A DNA stretch of 64,000 nt from the NCBI RefSeq assembly GCF_025200715.1, contig NZ_CP104144.1, positions 1,674,001 through 1,738,000 on the forward strand, given 5' to 3'. The translations under genes and the position numbers were made by a program. Shown here piece by piece: positions 8,791-18,119 of this stretch (positions within the stretch are counted from its first letter, which is position 1; each line of letters starts with the position of its first letter). Below the pieces are notes generated by a model. The model was given only the letters and a program-made list of their open reading frames with translations, made no database searches and was not told where the DNA came from. Source of the stretch: Rhizobium sullae. Lineage in GTDB: Bacteria > Pseudomonadota > Alphaproteobacteria > Rhizobiales > Rhizobiaceae.

Positions 8791-10491
8791 ATGAAGAGAA
8801 CTCAAATTACGTCACACATTACGATCGTCTTGACGCTCGTAACGGCCATCACCGCGGTTTTGATCGCGGGCTTTGCGTGGCTTGCATCGACGAAGGTCGA
8901 CGACCTCTCTCTCATAAGACAGGCGGACTTCGTCACGCAGGGTCTTCAACAGCAGATCAACGCGGTCCCGCGTGAGCAGGAAAGCGTTACCAAATGGGAC
9001 GACGCGGTCCTCTACGGCAAGATGCGCAACCACGACTGGCTGCTGGAAAACATCGGCAAATGGACGCATGACTACTTCGGCCATGACCGCACCTATGTTT
9101 TCGATGACACCGATCATCTCATGTTCGCGATGCGCGACGGTATCGATGTTCTTTCGCCATCACTCGGCGACGACCATGATCCGGTAGCACGCCTCGCCGC
9201 CGAGATGCGGTACGCACTCAAGGAACGGCTGCAGGCCAGCGATCCTGCGCCGATTGCCGATGTCGCCAGCACCAAGGTCGTCGATATAGTGGGCAGGCCT
9301 GCCGTCATCAGCGCCCGGCCGATCATTCCAAGTTCAGAGCGAATGACGGTCGAAGCCGGGTCGGAGTTCATCGCCATCGCCGTGAAATTTCTCGACGCCT
9401 CTCCAATCGAGCACATCGCCCACTATGCGCGTCTCGACGGCTTGCACTATGCGCCTGCCGGCAAAGAGGCGGGCGAGGCCAGAATTCCCGTCATCTCTGC
9501 GAGTGGAGCAACGCTGGGTCATCTTACCTGGGAGCCGATCAAGCCCGGCCTGATGCTTCTGGAGCAAATTGCGCCGGCAAGCATAATCGGCATGTTTATC
9601 GCAATGGGAGTCGTCCTGTTCCTTGGCCAGGGATTGCGAAGGACATCGTTGAATCTCATCGAAAGCAAGGCGCAACTCCTTGTGCACCGCGACCACCTCG
9701 AAGAAACCGTAAGACTGCGCACCGGCGAGATCGAGAGGCAGCGGCAGGAGCTTGATCGCTTGCTCGCCCAGGAACGGCAGGTCAACGCGCTGCAAAGGCA
9801 GTTCGTGACGATGGCGTCGCACGAGTTCCGCACGCCGCTTGCCATCATTGATGCGGCTGCCCAGCGCCTGACGCGGACGAAGGGGGAGCTGAGCCCCCAA
9901 TACATCTCGGAGAAGTCGGGCCAGATCAGAAGCGCCGTATTGCGCATGGTTGATTTGATGGAAAGCATCCTTGCGGCCGGCCGCCTTGAGACCGGGCGCA
10001 TCTCGCTTTCGCTTGCGGACTGCAATCTCATCGACGTGATCGCCTCGTGCTGTGCAAGACAAAAGGAAATCAGCAAGGAACATGTGTTCCGTACAAACCT
10101 TGGTGAATTGCCTGCGACCATGAAAGCCGATCGTGCAGCGCTCGAACAGGTATTCACCAATCTGCTCTCCAATGCGGCAAAGTACGCACCCCACGCGCCT
10201 GACATTCACATTCGCGGCTGGGCCGACGAACGATTTTCTTACGTATCGGTTTCAGATCAGGGGATTGGAATCGATACCGACGACTTGCCAAAATTATTCC
10301 AACCCTATTATCGGGCTCGAAGCGCCACAGGGATTGCAGGCACCGGTATCGGGCTGAACATCGTCAAACAAATCGTCGAGTTGCATGGTGGCACTGTTAC
10401 CGTCAGCAGCGCCCTCGGCCATGGAACGACTTTCACTGTAGCCCTCCCGCAGGAAGGCGCCGCGTCTTTGACGACGCCGCAGGCAGCATAG
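8791..10491 (+). CDS. Sensor histidine kinase with CHASE4 domain
   Basis: About 566 residues from the ATG at 8791. A transmembrane segment (roughly 8-30) is followed by a periplasmic region with V-x-x-E-Q-x-S-V-x-K-W-D-D and DWLLENIG, typical of the CHASE4 sensor domain, then a second membrane segment near residue 260. A coiled coil leads into HisKA, with the phospho-acceptor in MASHEFRTPLA, and an HATPase domain with NLLSNAAKYAP, DQGIGI and GTGIGLNI. The frame opens at 8764, but the extra nine codons have no better ribosome-binding site. It is followed 16 bases later by a lone receiver, its probable partner. The ligand is unknown. Confidence 0.85.
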   Translation: MKRTQITSHITIVLTLVTAITAVLIAGFAWLASTKVDDLSLIRQADFVTQGLQQQINAVPREQESVTKWDDAVLYGKMRNHDWLLENIGKWTHDYFGHDRTYVFDDTDHLMFAMRDGIDVLSPSLGDDHDPVARLAAEMRYALKERLQASDPAPIADVASTKVVDIVGRPAVISARPIIPSSERMTVEAGSEFIAIAVKFLDASPIEHIAHYARLDGLHYAPAGKEAGEARIPVISASGATLGHLTWEPIKPGLMLLEQIAPASIIGMFIAMGVVLFLGQGLRRTSLNLIESKAQLLVHRDHLEETVRLRTGEIERQRQELDRLLAQERQVNALQRQFVTMASHEFRTPLAIIDAAAQRLTRTKGELSPQYISEKSGQIRSAVLRMVDLMESILAAGRLETGRISLSLADCNLIDVIASCCARQKEISKEHVFRTNLGELPATMKADRAALEQVFTNLLSNAAKYAPHAPDIHIRGWADERFSYVSVSDQGIGIDTDDLPKLFQPYYRARSATGIAGTGIGLNIVKQIVELHGGTVTVSSALGHGTTFTVALPQEGAASLTTPQAA

Positions 10492-10507
10492 AATAAGGAG
10501 AAGAAAG

Positions 10508-10909
10508 ATGATCACCATATTGTGCGTCGAGGATGAAGCTGACATCCGCAAGCTAGTTGTCGAAGAACTGAACGAAGCTGGATTTGCCACCCTCGAAGCA
10601 GCCAATGGTCAGGAAGCGCTGGAGACCATCCTGTCGAAATGGCCCGATATCGTGATTACCGATATTTCTATGCCAATCATGGACGGCCATCAGCTGCTCG
10701 CCGAGATCCAGGTCAATCATCCGCAGTTTTCCAACATCCCGTTCATCCTGCTGACGGCACTCACCGACCGGGAGAACATGTTGACCGGTCTTCGGGCGGG
10801 AGCGGCGGATTACCTGACGAAGCCCATCGACTTCGACATATTGCTTGCAAAAGTTTCAGGCTGCGTCACCCGGATTGAAAACGATAAGGCGGCCGGCCGG
10901 GCGTTCTGA
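10508..10909 (+). CDS. Single-domain response regulator (CheY-like)
   Basis: A 133-residue receiver with no output domain. The acidic pair lies in CVEDEAD, the phospho-accepting aspartate in IVITDISMP, the threonine in LLTAL and the lysine in YLTKPID. AAGGAG sits just before the ATG, and the gene directly follows the CHASE4 kinase, which presumably phosphorylates it. Without an effector domain it would act on another protein or in a phosphorelay. Confidence 0.85.
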   Translation: MITILCVEDEADIRKLVVEELNEAGFATLEAANGQEALETILSKWPDIVITDISMPIMDGHQLLAEIQVNHPQFSNIPFILLTALTDRENMLTGLRAGAADYLTKPIDFDILLAKVSGCVTRIENDKAAGRAF

Positions 10910-11060
10910 TTGCGTCCACCGCTTTCCTCTACACTGCGAATGCTGGCTGCCTCGTCAGGCTATGGTCTTTCAAAAGCCATAAAGCTGGGGAGGCTGGTGG
11001 CCGCGCAGAGAGATCAGACATGATCGTCGCCGGCCGCTTGGCGTCAGCGTCTCTGTAACG

Positions 11061-11105
11061 GCAGCTTTTCTACCTTTTGAAAAGCTGCTCTTGCCCGAAC
11101 GGGCA
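11061..11105 (+). promoter_or_regulatory. Two adjacent hairpins upstream of the GT2 gene
   Basis: GCAGCTTTTC (11061-11070) pairs perfectly with GAAAAGCTGC (11079-11088), and TGCCCG (11092-11097) pairs with CGGGCA (11100-11105). The pair sits in the leader of the glycosyltransferase gene, 60-100 bases before its start. It could be a terminator for transcripts arriving from the left or a leader element; there is no clear U-run. Confidence 0.35.
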
Positions 11106-11168
11106 TGCCATAAGAACCTGAATGAGAAGGTTCGCCGTGACCAAAGCAGACGTGCGAGGTTCAATGCG

Positions 11169-12233
11169 ATGCATTCCATGCAAGATCATGTTCCGGTTTC
11201 CATTATCATCGCGAACTACAACTATGCGCGCTTCTTAAAGCGCTGCATCGATAGCGCACTGGAACAAAGCCACGATAACATAGAGGTCATAGTTGTCGAT
11301 GACGCATCAGCTGACGACAGTGCCGGTGTCATTGCCGCATATGGGTCCCGGATTAAAGGTCTTCTAAAAGAGCGCAACGGCGGTCACGCGGCAGCGTTCA
11401 ACACGGGATTTTCGGTCAGTCGCGGCCAGATCGTCCTGTTTCTCGACGCCGACGACTATCTTTATCCGAACGCGGTATCGGAAATCGTCGAAGCTTGGGA
11501 CGGCGATACCGCCCAGGCGCAATTCAGGTTGCACATCGTCGACGAGCGCCAACGCGTCAAGGATGTGTTTCCGGCTGAGGAATTCCCGTTCGATTCAGGC
11601 GATGTCACCCCACAGCTATTGCAGAAAGGCCGGTATCAGACCACGGTTACAAGCGGCCTGGCCTTCCGGCGTTCGGCTTTGGAGGCGGTCATGCCTATCC
11701 CCGAGACGGACTTTCGCCAAGGGGCGGACGGATATCTCGTCACCGTGGCGCCTCTCCATGGAACGGTGACGTCGATCGATTCCTGCCTCGGTGCTTACCG
11801 CATGCATGGCGCCAATCATTCCGTCTTTGCAGAAAAACTCGGCCAGCGGGCGCGCTGGCGGGTAGAGCACGACTTTCGCCGGCTGGAAGCCTTGTCCGGT
11901 CAGGCCGCTGAAGTCGGCCTGACCGTGCCGCCCGACGTCAGCCTTCATGACACGGTCCATCTGGAAGAGCGCCTGGCATCGCTTTGCATAGACCGTGACC
12001 GGCACCCGGTACCCAATGACTCCAGGCACACTCTCGGCGCTGCGGGCGCAGTTGCCAGCCTGGAAATGAATGTATCCTTAAGACGCCGTGCCGTGCTGGC
12101 GGCCTGGTTCCTCTCCGTCGGCTTCCTTCCCCGGCGCATGGCAAAAGCGCTCTTGTCGTGGAAGCTCGTCGCCTCCTCCAGACCTGCCTTCCTGCTGCGC
12201 CTGTCGAAGACCATCCGCCATGCCATGGGATAG
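11169..12233 (+). CDS. Family 2 glycosyltransferase
   Basis: A GT-A fold inverting transferase of about 354 residues. The N-terminal domain opens with VSIIIANYNYARFLKRCIDS, followed by VIVVDDAS and the metal-binding LFLDADDYL, the GT2 DxD region. The frame is open from 11091, but those codons fall in a hairpin; the ATG at 11169, or the one at 11178, fits the start of the fold. The C-terminal 100 residues are basic and could lie against the membrane. It is the first gene of the surface-glycan region. Donor and acceptor cannot be told from the sequence. Confidence 0.8.
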   Translation: MHSMQDHVPVSIIIANYNYARFLKRCIDSALEQSHDNIEVIVVDDASADDSAGVIAAYGSRIKGLLKERNGGHAAAFNTGFSVSRGQIVLFLDADDYLYPNAVSEIVEAWDGDTAQAQFRLHIVDERQRVKDVFPAEEFPFDSGDVTPQLLQKGRYQTTVTSGLAFRRSALEAVMPIPETDFRQGADGYLVTVAPLHGTVTSIDSCLGAYRMHGANHSVFAEKLGQRARWRVEHDFRRLEALSGQAAEVGLTVPPDVSLHDTVHLEERLASLCIDRDRHPVPNDSRHTLGAAGAVASLEMNVSLRRRAVLAAWFLSVGFLPRRMAKALLSWKLVASSRPAFLLRLSKTIRHAMG

Positions 12234-12603
12234 GTGTCGGGAGAGAAGAGAACGGGCAACACCTCGCGCTCTTGCCGCTGTGGCGCAGCGTTGCAGACAT
12301 CCCGCGTTTAGGGCGTCATGGTCCGAGCGACGACGGTGCATTGGATTGACAGCGCAGGTCGATGCTGCCTTCTCACGCTTTCCGATTTCCAATTCAATTG
12401 TGCAAAGTATTGAATCTCGCCTCCATGCCCGTGATTACATTTCTCGCCTCCGCACTGATACAAGGCACCCGCCCCTGTGAAGCGCGGCCAAGGAACGGAA
12501 GCTTCTCCGGGCCATTTCAGCCGTCACCACTGAGCTTCTCGTCGCCGCGTTAGTCACCGCGATTGATCTGGAGCATGCGCAGGAGACTGACCTGCCGGTT
12601 CTC
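12234..12603. other. Gene-poor spacer with a possible coding remnant
   Basis: No intact gene is seen between the GT2 gene and the convergent pyruvyl transferase gene. On the plus strand about 45 codons, ending with the stop at 12618-12620 and including AAKERKLLRAIS and VTAIDLEHAQE, read like the C-terminus of a protein that has lost its front. I cannot assign it to a family. Confidence 0.3.
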
Positions 12604-13665
12604 TCATCGGCTGGCAAGTGAGGCAAGCTGGGCGAACATGTTCTCTGCAGCCACTCTTGCCTTTAGTACATAAGATCGGCCGCAATCGAAGTCGGCCTGC
12701 TCCCAAGTTGAGATCCGCTCGAACGCCTCTTTTGGCGTCTGCACGTAGAATTTTTCAAGCCCGGCTGCTCGCAGCATTCCCTGCGTTTTGGCGGTGTTGG
12801 ATGGCATGGCCACAAAGGGCGTCCCGGCGACCAAAGATAGACATGCTGCATGGAAGCGACCCGCTACCACAGCGCGAGCTCCACTAATCGCCTGCAACAG
12901 ATCTTCCGCGCTCAGTGGATGGTCTAACTGCTTTTTCATGCGCATTCGAGCGAACATATGGGGCCGAAAAGCCGATCTCGCTACAAGCGTCATTACTGAG
13001 ACGCGCTGTGTGGTCCGTCGCTCTCCTTCCGGCAGAACCGCGACCAAAGGCTCTAAATCCGACGGGACAAAGCGATTCTTTGTGTCCGATACGTCCATTC
13101 TCATGAACTGTATGCCCCTCTGCCCGATCGCGTGGGCAAGTGTCGGGCGGCCGAACTCGCGATTGGCGTTATCGGTAACGATGATATTTCCAATCCGGAG
13201 CGCCCCCTTGTAGGGTTCCAAGAAGTCCGACGACAGCGTCAGGTCAGGAACGACCGCACACTCTAACCCGGCGGCTTGTGCGTTCATCGCACTATTTGGT
13301 TCTCTAAAAAATCGCATCGCGAAGTGGCTGCAATGCTCCGCGATTTGCTCATTATTCTGCTCATAGACCGAATTGATAAGAACGGACGGGATGCCCAACG
13401 AGCGGCAATATGAGGCAACCTCGGCCAAGGCGAGGGCCTGAGGCGTGGCATGATGTAGGGTACCTTCACCATTGACGATGACAAGGTCGGCTCCTTTCAT
13501 CGCATCAAGGATCGCGCCTTGACCGCGCCAATCCACGTGAACGGAACAAGTTGCCACCACCTTTATCCCAGCCTTCGCAGCCAATCGCAGAATCTGGGCG
13601 ACCACAATCCGGCACCCGATGTGCGATTTTGTTGAGGTGTCGTTTATAAGGACTGCCGTTTTCAT
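12604..13665 (-). CDS. Polysaccharide pyruvyl transferase family protein
   Basis: A 353-residue protein of the polysaccharide pyruvyl transferase (CsaB/WcaK-like) family. The N-terminal half has DLVIVNGEGTLHH, the glycine-rich segment typical of the family, and the C-terminal half has GRFHAACLSLVAGTPFVAMPSNTAK, which matches its second conserved block. Members add a pyruvate ketal from phosphoenolpyruvate to sugars of exopolysaccharide or cell-wall glycans. The ATG overlaps the stop of the acyltransferase gene as ATGA, so they are translated together: two glycan-decorating functions in one operon. The last 60 residues are less typical. Confidence 0.82.
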   Translation of the reverse strand: MKTAVLINDTSTKSHIGCRIVVAQILRLAAKAGIKVVATCSVHVDWRGQGAILDAMKGADLVIVNGEGTLHHATPQALALAEVASYCRSLGIPSVLINSVYEQNNEQIAEHCSHFAMRFFREPNSAMNAQAAGLECAVVPDLTLSSDFLEPYKGALRIGNIIVTDNANREFGRPTLAHAIGQRGIQFMRMDVSDTKNRFVPSDLEPLVAVLPEGERRTTQRVSVMTLVARSAFRPHMFARMRMKKQLDHPLSAEDLLQAISGARAVVAGRFHAACLSLVAGTPFVAMPSNTAKTQGMLRAAGLEKFYVQTPKEAFERISTWEQADFDCGRSYVLKARVAAENMFAQLASLASR

Positions 13666-15698
13666 CGGATATCCCAGCGTGAACTCGTTGGCAGCGAGTT
13701 CGAAACTTGACCCCGGACGCGGATGCCGGAAAGGACCGGGTCAAAGACAAAGGAAATCGATCTAGCGCCAGTTGCCGACAGATGATCTCCGTCTTTATAA
13801 CGAACGATGCCACCTGAAGTCGCGCTGCACGACAATTCAGTACAAAGGACTGGCAACGGATCGACAACGCCGACTTTCATATCCAGTGCCACATCGCCCA
13901 CAACGCGACGCCCTGCTGCCTGGCGCGCATCCACGTCGTTTCTCGGCATCTCAAGCTTGGCGGAGTTCCCCTGCATCGATAAGCGCGCAAGGGTTTGCGG
14001 CACAGCATATCTCATCTCGGGCACATCCATAACAAGCCAGACACGCGCGCCATTTGCCTGCATCCTTCTGATGCTTTCGACTAACCGCTTCGTGACAACA
14101 GCTGCATGATCGCCGGACGCCGAAGCCGCCGCATCGAAGAAATCACGCTGGTTTGTCAGATCGGTTTTATAAATGTATTTGCGCCAATATGCGGCAAGCA
14201 GGACATCGCCTATCTGATTCTGGCCGATAAGCGATTGCACGGCGTCATTGAAGCTATCGCAGCGGCCTACACGATCAGCTCTTATCAGATCGTCCGAGGC
14301 GAAAGGCGGACATCCGGCGCTCGCTACGAAGACGCCACCGATACCTGCCCGTCCCGCGGCAAGGTCCAGGCCCGGGGCTATCGCGGCAGCGTGAGAATCT
14401 CCCCATAGAATGAACTTCGCCTTCGTCACCGCCGCTCCCATTGGGCAAACTTTGCCGTCTTGCACATCTGCAATCGAGAGGCCGTTTCCATCCGGATCCG
14501 CAAAACAGTCTGGCTCCATAAACTGGCTGCCGTCGTCCTTTGCAGCGTAGAGACGGGCGGCTTCGTCCTTGAGGCGTTGAGGTAGTCCATTCAGCCTTAT
14601 GACTAAGACGTTGACCGAGACCAATGATGCGACACCGATCGCCAAAGCGACAAACGCAGGTTGTGGTCTTCGGATTGCAAGCGCGCCAAACCGGAACGGC
14701 TCCTCAACAAAGCGCCACGAGATCCAGCCGAGAAAAAGCGATAAAGTAAAAATCAGTGCGACGGCTGCTCCGGGCGAGGCCGCACTCGTAAAGTAAGGGA
14801 GAAAAACAACGATCGGCCAGTGCCAAAGGTAGATTGAATAGGAAATCTTCCCCACAAATTTCATGGGCGCATTGCCAAGCAGCACTTTTGTGATCTTTGA
14901 TTGATCACCGAAGGCGATGATGGCGGCCACCGAGAGACACGGCAATAGCGCAGCAAGTCCCGGAAACGCGGTGGCGTCGGAATAGAGAAACGCGCAAGCC
15001 AGAAGGCCAGCCGTGCCGAGACAAGGGATTATTTCGGCAAGGGCGGGTCGTACCAACGGCCTATGAGCACCAATCAGCGCGCCGAGCAATAGTTCCCACA
15101 AACGGAACGGCAAAAGGTAGAATGCTTTTGTCTGATCTTGTTGCACCATCAGTTGGCTTGCCGCCAAAGATGCCACAGCGATAATCGCCAAAATTGGAAC
15201 GATCGCGTTTTTCTTCATCCGATAGGTGATCATCAGGCCAATGGGAAAAATCAGGTAAAACTGCTCCTCGACGGAGAGCGACCAGGTGTGAAGCAAAGGT
15301 TTCGTATTGGCGGCCAGATCAAAGTAGCCACTTTCGCGCGCGAACTGGATATTGGAGTAGAAAAGTGCGGTCGCCCGCGCGCTGCGGGCGAAATAAACGA
15401 GATCGTCTGGCATAAAAAGCCAGATTGCGAGGGCGGAGACTACGGCCATCATCACAAACAGTGCCGGCAGGATCCGGCGGATCCTTCGGACATAGAAGTC
15501 GATGATTGAAAATCTCTCGTTGGCGAGGTCGCGCAGGATCATAATTGCCATGAAATAGCCCGACAGCACGAAAAAAGCGTCCACGCCGACATAGCCGCCA
15601 GCGACGGCTTGAATACCAGCGTGGTAGAAAACGACCAGCAGGACGCTAAGGGCTCGAAGGCCGTCCAAATCGCTCCTGTAGGGAACACCAGCGATCAA
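13662..15698 (-). CDS. OafA/YrhL-type acyltransferase with SGNH domain
   Basis: About 678 residues. The first 350 form a multi-pass acyltransferase-3 domain: YRSDLDGLRALSVLLVVFYH at the start, GGYVGVDAFFVLSGY, RRIRRILPALF and WSLSVEEQFYLIFP. The rest is an SGNH-like domain with LWGDSHAAA. Such fused proteins O-acetylate O-antigen or exopolysaccharide sugars across the membrane. The frame extends to 16151, but I place the start at the TTG at 15698, which has GGGAGG six bases before it and begins directly at the first conserved motif; the longer version would run into the divergent ELM1-like gene. It heads a two-gene operon with the pyruvyl transferase. Confidence 0.88.
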   Translation of the reverse strand: MIAGVPYRSDLDGLRALSVLLVVFYHAGIQAVAGGYVGVDAFFVLSGYFMAIMILRDLANERFSIIDFYVRRIRRILPALFVMMAVVSALAIWLFMPDDLVYFARSARATALFYSNIQFARESGYFDLAANTKPLLHTWSLSVEEQFYLIFPIGLMITYRMKKNAIVPILAIIAVASLAASQLMVQQDQTKAFYLLPFRLWELLLGALIGAHRPLVRPALAEIIPCLGTAGLLACAFLYSDATAFPGLAALLPCLSVAAIIAFGDQSKITKVLLGNAPMKFVGKISYSIYLWHWPIVVFLPYFTSAASPGAAVALIFTLSLFLGWISWRFVEEPFRFGALAIRRPQPAFVALAIGVASLVSVNVLVIRLNGLPQRLKDEAARLYAAKDDGSQFMEPDCFADPDGNGLSIADVQDGKVCPMGAAVTKAKFILWGDSHAAAIAPGLDLAAGRAGIGGVFVASAGCPPFASDDLIRADRVGRCDSFNDAVQSLIGQNQIGDVLLAAYWRKYIYKTDLTNQRDFFDAAASASGDHAAVVTKRLVESIRRMQANGARVWLVMDVPEMRYAVPQTLARLSMQGNSAKLEMPRNDVDARQAAGRRVVGDVALDMKVGVVDPLPVLCTELSCSATSGGIVRYKDGDHLSATGARSISFVFDPVLSGIRVRGQVSNSLPTSSRWDIR

Positions 15699-15809
15699 TA
15701 AGATCCTCCCTTGGACTTCGGGACAGGACTTTGATAACACGTGAAAATCAAAAGACAATGCGAGCGTCTGCCAAGACCGGCCAATGCGCAGGAATCCGGG
15801 ATCGATTTG

Positions 15810-16781
15810 ATGGGCAATGGAGGTTCCGATCACGCGGATATCGATCTTCTGACGTGGTGCGTGAGCGAGGAAAAAATCGGCACGATGTCGCAGTGCGTCG
15901 GGGTCGCGCGAAACCTCAGCCGGAAGGAGCCGGTTGTGAAGCCATTTGTGCCGGTCCATGGGATAAGGAAGGCCTTTGCTCCCGCGCTGTTTTCCCGCAA
16001 AGAAAGCCGTCCAGACATCATCATTTCCTGTGGCTACCGGCCAGAGAAGATGGTTCTGAAGATGAAAAGGACATTTAGCGGCGAGCCCTTCACAGTTCAT
16101 CTGCAACGGCCAGAGATTGAGGGCTATGATCTTGTCTTTGTTTCCAATCACGACTGGACGAGGGAGCTAGAGGCACGGCCGAACTACGAGAGGATGATCG
16201 GCGTGCCTCACAGGCTCAGATTGAACGAGGTATCAAAACGCCGCCGTGCGGCAAGAAGTCTTTTTAGTCCCGACGACCGTCAGTTGGCTTCTGTCTTCGT
16301 CGGCGGCGACAACGGCGCCTATATCTATGACCAGAAGTCGGTCGATAACATCAAAAACGCAATCGACAGCCTGACGAGCAAGGATTGGCGCGTTCTAGTC
16401 TCGACGTCCAGGCGATCCGATAGACGGACCTTTGATGCGCTCATGGCTCTGTCGTCTCCGTTGGTTACCGTCTGGGATAGGCGGGAGCCTAACCCGTATC
16501 TTGATTATGTCGCTGCTGCAGACGCGTTTCTAATCGCCAAAGATTCCATCACAATGCCTTGTGAAGCCTTGCTCACAGGCCGGCCTGTCTATTCCCTGGA
16601 GTTGACAGAGGTGCCAGGCGAACGCCTGATAAAATTCGACCGCTTCCACCGGGATCTACAAGAAACACGCAAGCTCACCCGCAGGTTCGATGGCGGTCTC
16701 GAATCATACTCTTACCAGCCGATAAACGAAGCGTTGCGCATCGCGGAAGTCATACGGTCAAGGGTTGCTAAGCACTCTTGA
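15810..16781 (+). CDS. ELM1/GtrOC1-like putative glycosyltransferase
   Basis: About 323 residues of the ELM1-like (DUF1022) family, first named from a plant mitochondrial-fission factor but in bacteria found among surface-glycan genes. The family start is visible as EEKIGTMSQCVGVARNL, followed by PDIIISCGYRPEK, a nucleotide-sugar-type VFVGGDNGAY and DSITMPCEALLTGRPVYSLEL. These fit a GT-B fold with a C-terminal donor site. An upstream GTG at 15741 is in frame, but the ATG at 15810 is nearer the conserved start; neither has a strong ribosome-binding site. It is divergent from the acyltransferase operon with a short shared promoter region. Confidence 0.72.
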   Translation: MGNGGSDHADIDLLTWCVSEEKIGTMSQCVGVARNLSRKEPVVKPFVPVHGIRKAFAPALFSRKESRPDIIISCGYRPEKMVLKMKRTFSGEPFTVHLQRPEIEGYDLVFVSNHDWTRELEARPNYERMIGVPHRLRLNEVSKRRRAARSLFSPDDRQLASVFVGGDNGAYIYDQKSVDNIKNAIDSLTSKDWRVLVSTSRRSDRRTFDALMALSSPLVTVWDRREPNPYLDYVAAADAFLIAKDSITMPCEALLTGRPVYSLELTEVPGERLIKFDRFHRDLQETRKLTRRFDGGLESYSYQPINEALRIAEVIRSRVAKHS

Positions 16782-17160
16782 AAGGCCCTCATGGTTCATC
16801 CTGGCAATTGCCAAAAAATCGGTTTGTGTCGGCCATTAAGAGGGCCGCAAACTAGAGCGCGTCCGTTGAACACGGCATCGGAATTGAGATGACGGTCGCT
16901 GTTTGCCGTGATTCCCTGCCTTCCAACCAGGGAGTTAGGAATGTCGCGTGCATTAAGCGGAGGAACCGACCTTCAAAGTTTATGACGGCGACCGCCAGCT
17001 TGGTGAGGATTTCCCTTACTCCGGCGAAGCGGCCGCTCATGCGAAGTCTCTTCCAACGCTGAATCCTCCGCGGCGTTGAGTAGGACTTCCGAACGGTTTT
17101 CGGGCATTTCCTCTTCGGCGGTCTCGGTGGAAATCGGACTCAAGGACACTTAGCTGAATA
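16782..17160. other. Intergenic region, no gene recognised
   Basis: About 380 bases between the ELM1-like gene and the decayed FitAB module. A 62-codon open frame on the minus strand (16852-17040) has no recognisable motif. Nothing else stands out. Confidence 0.4.
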
Positions 17161-17583
17161 TCACCTTTGTTGGGACCATGGATTGATCACCTTCGACCCG
17201 GCGGCCTCGAAGGGGCCTGTGTCGCCCGTTGCGACCGCGAGGCCATTCGCCGCTGCTGTGGCTGCAATATATCCATCCGCCTTGCCGACCGCCTTCCTGG
17301 ACACGCGAGCGCGCCATGAGTTCCGAGTAGAATTGGGAGGTAGCTAAATCAAAGGGTAGGACGCGTTCTGCGAAGTGAGGAAGCACTTCGCCCTCCAGGC
17401 GATCGAAGGACAGTTTGCCGTTTGCCTGAAGGCTGGGCGGCGATCCCGAAGCGAAGTTCGGCAATTGTTATCGCGGAAAGGAACAACGTCTCGATGGCTT
17501 GGCCATCCAGCCATGCTACCGCTGCCCCCGTTGGGAGCCGGTTTCCATGGCTCCGATATCACGTTGGTATCCAACAAGATCAT
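17161..17583 (-). pseudogene. FitB/VapC-type PIN-domain toxin, frameshifted
   Basis: Read through three frame changes, the minus strand encodes a complete PIN ribonuclease of the FitB type, about 141 codons. It starts MILLDTNVISEPWKPAP, then after a shift gives LFLSAITIAELRFGIAA, then RLEGEVLPHFAERVLPFDLA, then KADGYIAATAAANGLAVAT and ends VINPWSQQR. The acidic active-site residues (D in LLDTN, E in AELRFG, D in KADGYIA) all survive, but no single frame spans them, so the toxin cannot be made. It begins seven bases after the intact antitoxin gene. Single-base slips with little amino-acid decay suggest recent inactivation. Confidence 0.82.
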
Positions 17584-17590
17584 TCGAACG

Positions 17591-17836
17591 TCATCGGCTC
17601 TCGGCCGGCGCCTTATCGCGATTTTGCTGCAGGGCTTCGACATCGTCATTGGATAGCTCCGCGTCCCGACCTATGGCCGCGAGTAAAGAGCCAAGTTTCA
17701 CACGTTCAGATGGACGAACGGCGGCCTCAATAATGTCTCGGATTTCGGCCTCGGTACTGCGGCCGTGATGAGCCGCTCGCACGCGCAGGGCGCGATGCGT
17801 TTCATCCGAAAGATTACGAATAGTGACAGCCGGCAT
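17591..17836 (-). CDS. FitA-like ribbon-helix-helix antitoxin
   Basis: An 81-residue Arc/FitA-type antitoxin. The DNA-binding ribbon and helices are in PAVTIRNLSDETHRALRVRA and GRSTEAEIRDIIEAAV, the family pattern. The C-terminal part would wrap around the toxin. I start at the ATG at 17836; one three residues earlier at 17845 is also in frame. The frame is intact although its toxin partner downstream is broken, so it may still act as a repressor or guard against a related toxin elsewhere. Confidence 0.82.
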   Translation of the reverse strand: MPAVTIRNLSDETHRALRVRAAHHGRSTEAEIRDIIEAAVRPSERVKLGSLLAAIGRDAELSNDDVEALQQNRDKAPAESR

Positions 17837-17879
17837 TGATATCATCCCGCTAGAAACGATGACTTTGATATCAAAATAT

Positions 17880-18119
17880 TACGGCATTTTTCAAGAAGGC
17901 TACATATCATCCGGTTCAGACTGTTGCGGCTAGAGGAAACTGGTGGAGCAATCCGCATTGATTGCCCGACCTGCGAGATAGGTGACTATTTGTACCGGAG
18001 ATGGGGTATTCGGCTTTCGCCCCATCTTCTACGGTGATGCAGGGAGGTGCTGCGCTTCGAGCTGATGATAGAACGTGGTCTGTTCAAACAGCCACAAGCA
18101 TCAGGAAAGGAAGCGCAGC
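17880..18119 (+). ncRNA. Second IS110 left-end region, candidate bridge RNA
   Basis: The 240 bases before the intact IS110 transposase contain no gene. They include a clear stem, AGATGGGG (17999-18006) with CCCCATCT (18020-18027) around a 13-base loop, and a smaller one, GCAAT pairing with ATTGC near 17948-17965. In IS110-group elements this position encodes the guide bridge RNA with internal loops that pair to target and donor DNA. Assignment rests on position and structure only. Confidence 0.35.

Noticed and set aside
11091..11168. Upstream start of the GT2 gene
   Set aside because: The first 26 codons lie within a double hairpin and are unlike any glycosyltransferase N-terminus.
15741..15809. 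Possible frameshift at the start of the ELM1-like gene
   Set aside because: A neighbouring frame carries an AKTG-like string that first looked like the family's N-terminus. The true family start (EKIGTMSQC) lies further on in the annotated frame, so no shift is needed.
15699..16151. N-terminal extension of the acyltransferase frame to 16151
   Set aside because: It has no acyltransferase features, overlaps the ELM1-like gene on the other strand, and the TTG at 15698 has a perfect ribosome-binding site right at the first conserved motif.
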